Positions 6,662 through 13,279 of a stretch of 13,279 nucleotides of DNA are shown here, piece after piece. The notes below the pieces were generated by a model. The model did not search any database, was not told the origin of the DNA, and worked only from the letters and a program-made list of their open reading frames with translations. Positions within the stretch are counted from its first letter, which is position 1, and every line of letters begins with the position of its first letter. This DNA comes from Bacillota bacterium (lineage in GTDB: Bacteria; Bacillota; Bacilli; Paenibacillales; NBRC-103111), in the NCBI GenBank assembly GCA_023393235.1, contig JAEWMH010000199.1, forward strand, positions 1-13,279, in the 5' to 3' direction. The translations under genes and the position numbers were made by a program.

Positions 6662-7617
6662 TCCGGACGGACTCGATACACTGTCTGCTGGATTGCTGGG
6701 CCGAAATATTGAATACGAAAAATATCGACTACCGGCCCCTGTTTTCAGGGGTCTGGAACGCACAATTCGGTGTGACGGAATCTGGCATCAGCTACCACAC
6801 CGGCATGCAAGATCCCCTGGACTGGCCGGATCGGTGCTTCCGTCTCTTCGGGCTCACCTTCACCCATTGGTGCGGTCCTGAGCAAGCCAATATGGATTGT
6901 TTGACGGAACACCTCCGACTGCAGGAGGGCAGGGAGGTCGCCGGTATTATGTACATGGATCTTTATCTGATGCCTTATTCGATGCATTACCAAGTGAAGC
7001 ATGTCCCGCACAGTATTCTGGTTGTTTATACCGGGCAGCCGGAGCCTGAGGCTTGGTACATTAAGGATCCATATTTTCAATGGGAAGGGACACTTCCCGT
7101 TGATGTGATGGCGAAGGGGTTCCTAATGGGCTTTGCGGTAGACTTTTCCAATGCTCATCCGGCAGAAGACGCCACTGTAAGCTCGCTGTTCAGAGAGGAC
7201 ACCGGCAGCGCACCGTGCAGGTTGGCCATGGAGACGGAGAGGATTGTAGGTGAAGCGGTCCGGCAGCATGGCGGTTACGCACCGGACCATCTGTTGGCTT
7301 CCGTACAGGAGGCGGGCACCGTAGCCAAACGATTCATCGGATATCAATACATCCTGGATTATCTCTCGGAGCGGACAGGCTGTGATCCGCGGGCGGGTAC
7401 GGATGCCGTCCAACTGTTAAGGAAGGGCTGGGAGAGCCTGATGCTGGTGATTGCACGCTTCTGCATCCTGAAGCAGCCGGTGGACCTGGCTGAATTCCGC
7501 AAGAAACTGGATAAGCTGGAGGCTTGTGAACAAACCGCCAAAAACGAAATAAACCGGGCTTTATCATTGCTGGAAGACCCGCAGGTTGCCCAGGACCGGA
7601 CGATGGTAGGGGGATGA
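6658..7617 (+). CDS. BtrH/AsbE-like acyltransferase (transferase 1)
   Basis: The 319-residue protein is soluble, with no signal peptide or membrane segment. The N-terminal half looks like the BtrH-N fold, a cysteine-protease-like domain that moves an acyl group from a carrier protein to an amine. Candidate catalytic residues are C9 (IHCLLDCWAE, with a second Cys at 13), H118 (VPHSILVVY) and D137 (YIKDP). MYMDLYLMPYS matches the strand and loop that precede the His in this family. The C-terminal half is helical (KRFIGYQYILDYL, then a charged helix to the end). Length and context also fit AsbE, the petrobactin enzyme of about this size that condenses 3,4-dihydroxybenzoyl-AsbD with a polyamine. 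I could not align it to AsbE. It probably acylates the amine made by the aminotransferase two genes upstream. Family assignment is moderate; acceptor is inference. Confidence 0.68.
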   Translation: MIRTDSIHCLLDCWAEILNTKNIDYRPLFSGVWNAQFGVTESGISYHTGMQDPLDWPDRCFRLFGLTFTHWCGPEQANMDCLTEHLRLQEGREVAGIMYMDLYLMPYSMHYQVKHVPHSILVVYTGQPEPEAWYIKDPYFQWEGTLPVDVMAKGFLMGFAVDFSNAHPAEDATVSSLFREDTGSAPCRLAMETERIVGEAVRQHGGYAPDHLLASVQEAGTVAKRFIGYQYILDYLSERTGCDPRAGTDAVQLLRKGWESLMLVIARFCILKQPVDLAEFRKKLDKLEACEQTAKNEINRALSLLEDPQVAQDRTMVGG

Positions 7618-7621
7618 GGCC

Positions 7622-9391
7622 GTGAACAGCTTTCGGTTGTATCTAAGGTTGATCAAGGTTGTGAAGCCGCGCTGGAGGCTGACTGTATTGGCTTTCCTTC
7701 TCATCTTCGCCTGCGTGCTTATGGGCTTGTGCCAGCCGTATCTGATTTCCAGGTTTATTGATGACGTGCTGATTGCCAAAGACAGCGGAAGGATGCTGCC
7801 CATTCTGGCTGCATCCTTCGTTCTTACCTTATCGGCGGCAGCTTGCACCACGGCCGGCTTTACCATATTCCGGTTTCTGGAGGCCAGAAATATGCTGGAT
7901 ATCCGGAAGCGCATTCTAGCCCATATACGGAAAATCCCATTGCCCGAGATTGAAAAGCACGGCGCCGGAAAGTACACGGCGCTTATGGGGCTGGATACGG
8001 ATAAAGCAGCCAAGTTTATCAACGTGACTGCCATCGAGCTGGGGCGGCAGTGGCTGCAGATGCTGGCCTCCATGATCATCATTTTCGCCATGGATTGGCG
8101 TTTAGGGTTCATTGCAGCGGCTGCCATTCCTATGGTCATGTGGATTCCGGGGCTGTTCAAAAAACCTGTACGCTCCACCGTCGCAGAGCTCCGCAGCCAT
8201 AATGAGGATATTGGCGCTTATCTGTATGAAAGCATCCAGGGCTCCCGGGAGATCCGGACCTACGGGTTAGAGGGATGGGAAGAGGAACGCAATGAGTCCA
8301 TGTACAGGAATCTGGTGAAGGTGTCTGTACGTGAAGGGTTATACCGAATGCTCTCCGGCCAGACCGGGGCTCTGGTGATTGCTCTGACGGTCGTGCTTAT
8401 TTATGGGATCGGCGGCAGCCGGGTTATGTCGGATACGATCAGCGTTGGATTTCTGGTAGCGGCTGTCCAATACATCTACAATGTCCTGAACCCGGTCCAA
8501 TCCATGAACTACCTCATCAGCGATCTGATGGGAAGCGAGGTGGCCATGGGCAGAATTGAAGAGTTTCTGAGGACTCCGGTGGAGCAGCTGGCGCAGGAGA
8601 GGCGGGAGGAGCAAGAAGCGGAGGAGCTACTGGCGCCTTCCCGATATGCCCCTTATGTGGAGTGCCGTGAGCTGCAAGTGGCTTATGACGAGTCAATGAT
8701 TTTGAAGGGAATCCATCTGGAGGTTCATAAGGGCCAGGTGGCGGCATTCGTCGGCCGGAGCGGCTCGGGCAAATCTACCTTGTTCAAAACCCTGCAAGGC
8801 TTCATGCCGGCAGCCTCCGGACAGGTGTTCATTAACCGGGTTCCATTGGCTCATTGGACCAGGAGCGAAATTTCCCGAACCATAAGCTTTGTATCACAGG
8901 AAACCTTCCTGTTTAAAGGTACGCTATTCGAAAATGTCGCCCTGGGCAAGCTGGATGCGACGGAAGAGGAAGTGTACCAGGCTTTGTGCGAGGTGGATCT
9001 GAAGTCCTTTGTGGACGGACTCCCGGCAGGCATCCACACCTCCATCGATAACCAGGGCTTCCGCTTATCCGGGGGGCAGCGTCAGCGGCTGGCCATTGCA
9101 CGGGCCATTATTAAGCAGCCTGAAATTCTGATTCTGGATGAGCCCACATCATCTCTGGACAGGAAAACGGAGGAGCAGGTGCTGGAGACAATCGGCAGAG
9201 TCATGCGGGGCAAAACGACCTTCATCTCCACCCACAGGCTGGAGAGCATCCGGTCCGCCGATATCATCTACGTGATGGAGCAGGGGGAGATTGTGGACTG
9301 CGGCACACATGCGGAGCTGATGCAGCGCTCCGGCATCTATACGCAGATGGTGAAAATGAACGAGCTTCTGCAAGAGACGGCTACTGCATAG
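7622..9391 (+). CDS. ABC exporter, fused membrane and ATPase domains
   Basis: The 589-residue half-transporter has an N-terminal six-helix type I exporter domain (about residues 20-310) and a C-terminal ATPase. The ATPase shows Walker A GRSGSGKS (378-385), Q-loop near SFVSQETFLF, signature LSGGQRQRL (482-490), Walker B ILILDEPTSSLD (502-513) and the switch His in STHRL (H538). It should act as a homodimer in the cytoplasmic membrane and export a hydrophobic or amphipathic product, as MsbA/LmrA-type proteins do. There is no peptidase domain, so it is not a bacteriocin processor. It starts with GTG 7622 after a purine-rich stretch, four bases past the preceding stop. It lies between the two transferase genes, so it is part of the pathway unit and the natural candidate for product export. 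It may also contribute to self-protection. Confidence 0.96.
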   Translation: MNSFRLYLRLIKVVKPRWRLTVLAFLLIFACVLMGLCQPYLISRFIDDVLIAKDSGRMLPILAASFVLTLSAAACTTAGFTIFRFLEARNMLDIRKRILAHIRKIPLPEIEKHGAGKYTALMGLDTDKAAKFINVTAIELGRQWLQMLASMIIIFAMDWRLGFIAAAAIPMVMWIPGLFKKPVRSTVAELRSHNEDIGAYLYESIQGSREIRTYGLEGWEEERNESMYRNLVKVSVREGLYRMLSGQTGALVIALTVVLIYGIGGSRVMSDTISVGFLVAAVQYIYNVLNPVQSMNYLISDLMGSEVAMGRIEEFLRTPVEQLAQERREEQEAEELLAPSRYAPYVECRELQVAYDESMILKGIHLEVHKGQVAAFVGRSGSGKSTLFKTLQGFMPAASGQVFINRVPLAHWTRSEISRTISFVSQETFLFKGTLFENVALGKLDATEEEVYQALCEVDLKSFVDGLPAGIHTSIDNQGFRLSGGQRQRLAIARAIIKQPEILILDEPTSSLDRKTEEQVLETIGRVMRGKTTFISTHRLESIRSADIIYVMEQGEIVDCGTHAELMQRSGIYTQMVKMNELLQETATA

Positions 9392-9424
9392 CGCCCATTC
9401 ATGTTAACGAAAAGGGGAAGCATT

Positions 9425-10513
9425 ATGATCGGGAAGACGACTTTGCCCGGAGCGGAGCAGAACATTTTTTTAGCCCAAATGGAGTGCTTTACCTCCTGCG
9501 TCCTGACCTATCTGAATATGAAGGGTTATGACCCCCGCCTTCTGCTCCTGGATTATTGGAATTTCAACTATGAGAAGAAGACGATCCTGTCCAGCAAGAA
9601 TGCCCATGACCTGCCACTGGGATATTTGTACGGAGTGGAAATCAGCTTCGTGAAGGGGGCCGCATCCAAGCTGGAGGAGTTGATCAAGAAGGGGGATTGG
9701 GCCATTGACCTGTGCTCGGCCTCCAAGCTGGATTATTTCCCCAGGCGTTTTCTTGAAATGGAATCCAGCGGCTTCTGGCATGCCATTCTTATTACCGGGA
9801 TGGACGAGGAATCAGGGAAGTATGTGGTATCCGATCCGGTTGTGGACGTGGTGACCCGGCTTACCTCCGATGAACTCACAGCTGCCAGTGTGGCCAAAAT
9901 AAAGCGGGATGAGCTGCTTATGTTTGCGCTGAGCCAAGTCCGGGAAGGGTTTCAACCGCCTGATATAACGACGGTTCTCCGGTATTGCTCCAAGCGGAAT
10001 GCGCAGCATTACAGAGGGATATCAAGAGATGTTCTGCCGGCAGGTCCTGGCTCTGCCGCAAGCGGCGACGTGGATAAGTGGGAAATCTGGAGGGAACGGT
10101 TCAGGAAAAAAAGCACCAGCGGCTTGGCCGCCTGGGAGCAGTTTGAGCATGATCTAACCGATTCCGTCCAATGGCCGGACGGTCGGAGATCCGCCTGGAT
10201 CAAGCTGAATACGATGATGATGACCTCCATCGCCCAGCTGCGCCGAAAGATATGGGGCATTTATAAGGAGTTTGCCGGCAAAGGGGAAGACTGGGAGCGG
10301 GAGGGGCAGGAGCAGATTGATGGGATTCTGAAATTATGGAATGTCATGCAGCTGCTTATGCAAAAGTATGATATCCGCAGCAAGCGCGGTGATGGCAGCG
10401 CCATCGGGGCGGTGACCGCCCATATATGCAGGATCAAGGATGCGGAGCTGGGTTTTCTGGATTGGCTTCAGGCATCCTTGGGAGAGGGGGAGCATCAGAT
10501 TGCAATTGGGTGA
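9425..10513 (+). CDS. BtrH-N-like acyltransferase (transferase 2)
   Basis: This 362-residue soluble protein has a clearer BtrH-N pattern: LAQMECFTSCVLTYLNMKGY with C21 as probable nucleophile, SGFWHAILITGMD with H119, and YVVSDP with D137, giving a Cys-His-Asp triad in cysteine-protease order. The gap between Cys and His (98 residues) is close to that in transferase 1 (109). The C-terminal two-thirds is helical with many charged residues and may bind the carrier or the acceptor. ATG 9425 is preferred over 9401 because AGGGGAAG (9413-9420) lies just before it. It is followed by carrier 3, whose gene overlaps it by 14 bases, and then a ligase, so the three look like one activation-loading-transfer module. 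In butirosin, BtrH passes an acyl chain from carrier BtrI to an aminoglycoside amine, so acylation of an aminosugar or aminocyclitol is the obvious hypothesis. Confidence 0.75.
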   Translation: MIGKTTLPGAEQNIFLAQMECFTSCVLTYLNMKGYDPRLLLLDYWNFNYEKKTILSSKNAHDLPLGYLYGVEISFVKGAASKLEELIKKGDWAIDLCSASKLDYFPRRFLEMESSGFWHAILITGMDEESGKYVVSDPVVDVVTRLTSDELTAASVAKIKRDELLMFALSQVREGFQPPDITTVLRYCSKRNAQHYRGISRDVLPAGPGSAASGDVDKWEIWRERFRKKSTSGLAAWEQFEHDLTDSVQWPDGRRSAWIKLNTMMMTSIAQLRRKIWGIYKEFAGKGEDWEREGQEQIDGILKLWNVMQLLMQKYDIRSKRGDGSAIGAVTAHICRIKDAELGFLDWLQASLGEGEHQIAIG

Positions 10514-10766
10514 GCGGATCAAAACCGTTATCCTCCGCAATATGGACTATGAAACAGGGATCAAGATCGGACCGGAAACCAATCTGATGCGGGATCTTGA
10601 GCTGGATTCCATTCGGATGGCTTATTTGCTGGCAGATCTGGAGGAAGAGTTTCACATGACCATCGGCATGGATGAGATCTCACCGCCCATGCTGGCCCGC
10701 TTTCAGCTTTTGGAGGAGTATGTGCGGTTCAAAACGGCCGGTAACCGGGAGGGGAGCTTGGGATGA
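10500..10766 (+). CDS. Acyl carrier protein (carrier 3)
   Basis: This 88-residue carrier protein has the motif DLELDSIRMAYLL, with S37 as the phosphopantetheine site, after MRDL and before ADLEEEFHMTIGMDEI. The best start is TTG 10500, seven bases after GGGGGAG (10486-10492) and inside the end of transferase 2. An ATG at 10440 in the same frame would add 20 residues of uncharacteristic sequence with no ribosome binding site. The stop overlaps the next ATG (ATGA), so it is coupled to the second ligase, its presumed loader. Its divergence from carrier 1 suggests a dedicated partner set rather than interchangeable carriers. Confidence 0.9.
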   Translation: MQLGERIKTVILRNMDYETGIKIGPETNLMRDLELDSIRMAYLLADLEEEFHMTIGMDEISPPMLARFQLLEEYVRFKTAGNREGSLG

Positions 10767-12103
10767 TCATCGATTGGCTGCTGGAGCGGATGTCGGAGTT
10801 TCAAGAACGGAGCGCCATGATCTGCATAGACGAAGCCGTGAGCTACGGCGGTTTGCTGGAGGGGTACCGGAATTGGACGAAACAGCTGCGGGAGTCTGGA
10901 GTCCGGTCTGGGGAAGTGGTAGCGCTGGAGGGGGATTATTCCCCTGCCATGGCCGGAGCGGTTCTTGCGTGTGTGGCAAACGGCAATATTGTGGTTCCTC
11001 TGACCGCGGAGGTCAGCCATAAGCGCGGAGAATTTTTGGGCATTGCCCAGGCCCATGTTTCGGTAACCGTACGCGGCAGAGAATGGGCAGCGGAGCGGTT
11101 TTACGAAGGCGAGCATCCCAACCGCTTAGTCAAGCAACTAACGGAATCGGGCAACCCCGGACTGATCCTTTTTACCTCAGGCTCCACCGGAGCACCCAAG
11201 GCAATCCTCCACGACCTGGCCCGGTTCCTGGAGCGGTACAAGAAACCAAGGGAGACGCTCCGCACCTTAACTTTTCTGCTGTTCGACCATATCGGCGGCT
11301 TCAATACCTTGTTTCATACCCTAGCTAACGGCGGGACCATTATTCCTCCCGTAAGCCGGATGCCGGATGATATATGCGCCTTGATCGAAAAGCACCGGGT
11401 GGAGCTTCTGCCTACATCTCCAAGCTTCCTTAATCTGCTGCTGATCTCCGAGGCTTATGCCAGGTATGACCTGTCTTCGCTGAAAATGATCACCTACGGC
11501 ACGGAGGTGATGCCCGACTGGACACTCCGGCATCTGCGGGAGGCTCTTCCGCAGGTGGAACTGCGGCAAACCTACGGTTTGTCTGAGCTGGGCATTCTGC
11601 GGACGAAGACGAGGGAATCCGGTTCCCCGTGGATGACTGTGGGAGGGGAAGGCATCGAAACCAGAATCGTGGACGGACTCCTCCATATCCGCTCCCGTTG
11701 GGCCATGCTGGGGTACCTGAATGCACCGGACCCCATTGACGGTGAAGGTTGGATGAACACCCAGGACGAGGTGGTCGCGGATGGCGATTTCATCCGGATT
11801 CTCGGCAGGCGGTCGGAGATCATTAATGTAGGGGGCAGGAAGGTGTACCCCATGGAGGTAGAGAATGTGCTGCTGTCCATGCCCGAATTGGCCGATGTGG
11901 TCGTCAAGGGCGAGATGAATCCGCTCCTGGGACAAGCGGTGGCGGCCTTCGTTCGGCCGGCCTGTCCGCTGCCCGCACGTGAGCTGAAGGAGCGGATTCG
12001 CCTGTATTGCCGCGGCAGGCTGGAGGACTACCAGGTTCCGGTTAAGGTATATGTTCACGAGCAGGACATGTACAATGAACGATTCAAGAAAATCCGGAAG
12101 TGA
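10763..12103 (+). CDS. AMP-forming acid-carrier protein ligase (ligase 2)
   Basis: This 446-residue adenylate-forming enzyme has a full set of motifs: LFTSGSTGAPKAIL (136-149) as phosphate loop with its Lys, TYGLSELG (270-277), D335 in MNTQDEV as ribose-binding Asp, LGRRSEIINVGGRKVYP (347-363) as hinge, and a basic end NERFKKIRK in which K442 or K443 is the likely catalytic lysine. It should activate a carboxylic acid and attach it to carrier 3, encoded just upstream. It is only distantly similar to ligase 1, which has an altered phosphate loop, so the two probably use different acids. FLLFDHIGGFNTLFH, lining the expected acid pocket, gives no substrate I can name. The gene starts by ATGA overlap and ends 25 bases before the AsbF-like gene. 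Confidence 0.93.
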   Translation: MIIDWLLERMSEFQERSAMICIDEAVSYGGLLEGYRNWTKQLRESGVRSGEVVALEGDYSPAMAGAVLACVANGNIVVPLTAEVSHKRGEFLGIAQAHVSVTVRGREWAAERFYEGEHPNRLVKQLTESGNPGLILFTSGSTGAPKAILHDLARFLERYKKPRETLRTLTFLLFDHIGGFNTLFHTLANGGTIIPPVSRMPDDICALIEKHRVELLPTSPSFLNLLLISEAYARYDLSSLKMITYGTEVMPDWTLRHLREALPQVELRQTYGLSELGILRTKTRESGSPWMTVGGEGIETRIVDGLLHIRSRWAMLGYLNAPDPIDGEGWMNTQDEVVADGDFIRILGRRSEIINVGGRKVYPMEVENVLLSMPELADVVVKGEMNPLLGQAVAAFVRPACPLPARELKERIRLYCRGRLEDYQVPVKVYVHEQDMYNERFKKIRK

Positions 12104-12128
12104 AAACGGACAACAAAGGTGGAGTTGG

Positions 12129-12980
12129 ATGAATATTGTATTCTGTTCGATCTCTTTCCGTCATGAACTGGTTTCGTTTCAGGAGCTTATCCAGTTTGCG
12201 GCTGCAAACCGGTTCGGCGGCTTCGAACTTTGGGGGGTTCACGGACGTTCGGTGCTGCAAAGCCAGGCCCGGGAGATTCCATACCGGATGGATCAGCTGG
12301 AGTCCCTGGGACAGCAGATCACCATGCTCAGCGATTATATCGATTTATGCGCTGACCCTGGACGGGAGCAGGAATTAGTAAAGCAGTGGCTGGGGATGCT
12401 GTCCATGGCCCGAACCTTCCGCACCCGCCATATCCGGATATTCGCCGGCAATAAGTCTGCCCGTCTTGCTCCGCCGGAGGAATGGGAGCGCTGTATGGAC
12501 CGTCTTCGTATGTTAGCCGGGATAGCCTCCGAGCAAGGGATCGTGGTGGTAGTGGAAACCCATTCCAACACGTATGCGGATACTCTGGATTCCACCCTCC
12601 GGATACTCCGGGAGGTCAATCATCCGCAGGTGAAGGTGAATGTGGATTTTCTCCACTTATGGGAAGCCGGGGAAAATCCCATCGACTGCCTGCTGCAGTT
12701 GAAGGCGTACACGGTGAACTATCACTTAAAGAATGTTGCCAGCCTGAGTCAAGCGGGCATATTCGCGCCGGGGAATGTGTTTTCACCGTCCGGCATCCGG
12801 ATGGGGATGACGCCGCTGGAGGAAGGCGCGATTGACTATCCGGCTATTCTTAGCTGTTTGGCGGAGGAAAACACGCCTCATCCCCTGGCACTGGAATGGT
12901 TTGGTCCGGAGCCGGTCTATTACCTCCGGGCGGAGCGGGAATGGCTGGGCAGCTGGGCCAAGGAAACCATGCTGTCCTAA
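12129..12980 (+). CDS. asbF: AsbF-like 3-dehydroshikimate dehydratase
   Basis: The 283-residue TIM-barrel protein closely follows Bacillus AsbF, which converts 3-dehydroshikimate to 3,4-dihydroxybenzoate. The N-terminus (CSISFRHELVSFQELIQFA), GFELWGVH and MLSDYIDL match AsbF as I recall it. The four metal ligands known in AsbF (two Glu, Asp, His) fall at E143 (VVETHSNTY), D173 (NVDFLHLWE), H199 (NYHLKN) and E256 (LALEWFG), almost the same numbering as in AsbF. H145 matches the active-site His after the first Glu. AAGGTGGAG just upstream fixes the start at ATG 12129. An earlier in-frame ATG at 12051 lies inside the ligase gene. It is the last gene of the unit and defines the aryl acid the pathway uses. 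A general sugar-phosphate isomerase role is unlikely given this similarity and the asbC/asbD-like genes upstream. Confidence 0.93.
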   Translation: MNIVFCSISFRHELVSFQELIQFAAANRFGGFELWGVHGRSVLQSQAREIPYRMDQLESLGQQITMLSDYIDLCADPGREQELVKQWLGMLSMARTFRTRHIRIFAGNKSARLAPPEEWERCMDRLRMLAGIASEQGIVVVVETHSNTYADTLDSTLRILREVNHPQVKVNVDFLHLWEAGENPIDCLLQLKAYTVNYHLKNVASLSQAGIFAPGNVFSPSGIRMGMTPLEEGAIDYPAILSCLAEENTPHPLALEWFGPEPVYYLRAEREWLGSWAKETMLS

Positions 12981-13048
12981 GTGTGCCGGGTTAGTTTTAC
13001 CGCCCGTTAAGCCAAGGGATAAAGAAATCATCCATGACGCAACACGAG

Positions 13049-13088
13049 CCGCCCTGTCTATCGGAAGCCGATAGCGCCGGGCGGTTTT
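13049..13088 (+). terminator. Rho-independent terminator of the biosynthetic unit
   Basis: The outer stem CCGCCC (13049-13054) pairs with GGGCGG (13079-13084). The inner stem CTATCGG (13058-13064) pairs with CCGATAG (13068-13074) around an AAG loop, and TTTT follows at once (13085-13088). It lies 68 bases after the AsbF-like stop and is the only strong terminator seen, supporting a single transcript from about 2739. Confidence 0.85.
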
Positions 13089-13240
13089 CAGCTTTTACCG
13101 CAGCGGCAGAAGGCGGGCCGGGAGGGCTGGGCCATCCGGGCCAGGCCTTTGCAAGCTAACACTGCAAACCAACATTCCAAGCCACCCAAGCTACCACCAC
13201 ATGCCAGCACCAAGCCAACAGCTTAACCAAGGTCCAAACC

Positions 13241-13279
13241 AAGCCCCAAACCCAAGCCCCAAACCCAAGCCCCAAACCC
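13241..13279 (+). repeat. 13-bp tandem repeat, three perfect copies at window edge
   Basis: The unit AAGCCCCAAACCC occurs at 13241-13253, 13254-13266 and 13267-13279, with a degenerate copy just upstream (AAGGTCCAAACC, 13229-13240). The array is cut by the window end, so copy number is unknown. No G-free coding or operator role is evident. It may be a variable-number repeat or an assembly edge. Confidence 0.8.

Larger units (their letters stand above)
12981..13279. other. Non-coding right flank
   Basis: No credible gene is visible in these 299 bases. In order they hold the rightward terminator, a G-rich stretch, then from about 13160 a C/A-rich, G-poor strand ending in a perfect 13-bp tandem repeat that reaches the window edge. 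Confidence 0.6.

Noticed and set aside
7564..8178. Long open frame on the minus strand opposite the ABC exporter start
   Set aside because: It is antisense to well-supported coding sequence, has low-complexity Met/Ser/Ile-rich composition, no family motif and no ribosome binding site.
11321..12058. Minus-strand frame of about 245 residues opposite ligase 2
   Set aside because: It lies fully under a ligase with all adenylation motifs. It is His/Pro/Gln-rich with no recognisable domain.
13229..13279. Tandem repeat as a possible CRISPR array
   Set aside because: The units abut directly with no spacers, are only 13 bases long, and no cas gene is present.

Overview
The window is most likely from a Paenibacillus-like Firmicute. 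It has strong AGGAGG-type ribosome binding sites, TTG and GTG starts, tightly overlapping genes in a moderately GC-rich genome, and proteins closest to the Bacillus petrobactin (Asb) system. No RNA gene, insertion sequence or CRISPR array is visible. The whole window reads as one specialised-metabolite locus.

Layout: a short leftward unit (2442 down to 1) encodes an AraC-family regulator, an MGT-type UDP-glycosyltransferase, and a broken BtrH-N/C39-like acyltransferase that carries two in-frame stops and runs off the left edge. An AT-rich divergent regulatory region (2443-2738) holds a Fur-box-like dyad and repeated GGCG/GTTATT words. A rightward unit of eleven genes follows (2739-12980): AsbC-like ligase, AsbD-like carrier protein, Gfo/Idh/MocA dehydrogenase, DegT-type PLP aminotransferase, carrier protein 2, BtrH/AsbE-like acyltransferase 1, ABC exporter, BtrH-like acyltransferase 2, carrier protein 3, second AMP-forming ligase, and AsbF-like 3-dehydroshikimate dehydratase. 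A strong rho-independent terminator lies at 13049-13088. The right edge is C/A-rich and ends in three perfect copies of a 13-bp tandem repeat.

How the genes could work together (inference): AsbF makes 3,4-dihydroxybenzoate from 3-dehydroshikimate. The AsbC-like ligase adenylates it and loads it on the AsbD-like carrier. The dehydrogenase and aminotransferase together oxidise a sugar or cyclitol hydroxyl and replace it with an amine, giving an aminosugar or aminocyclitol acceptor. One BtrH/AsbE-like transferase moves the catechol acyl group onto that amine. The second ligase, carrier protein 3 and second transferase form a separate loading and transfer module, perhaps for a different acid. The ABC protein would export the product, and the glycosyltransferase could decorate or mask it.

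The genes for the citrate-condensing enzymes of petrobactin (AsbA, AsbB) are absent from the window. The product is therefore probably not petrobactin but a catechol-acylated amino-sugar or amino-cyclitol. A Fur-like operator and the 3,4-catechol chemistry suggest an iron-linked molecule. I know of no characterised cluster with this exact combination, but I could not search.
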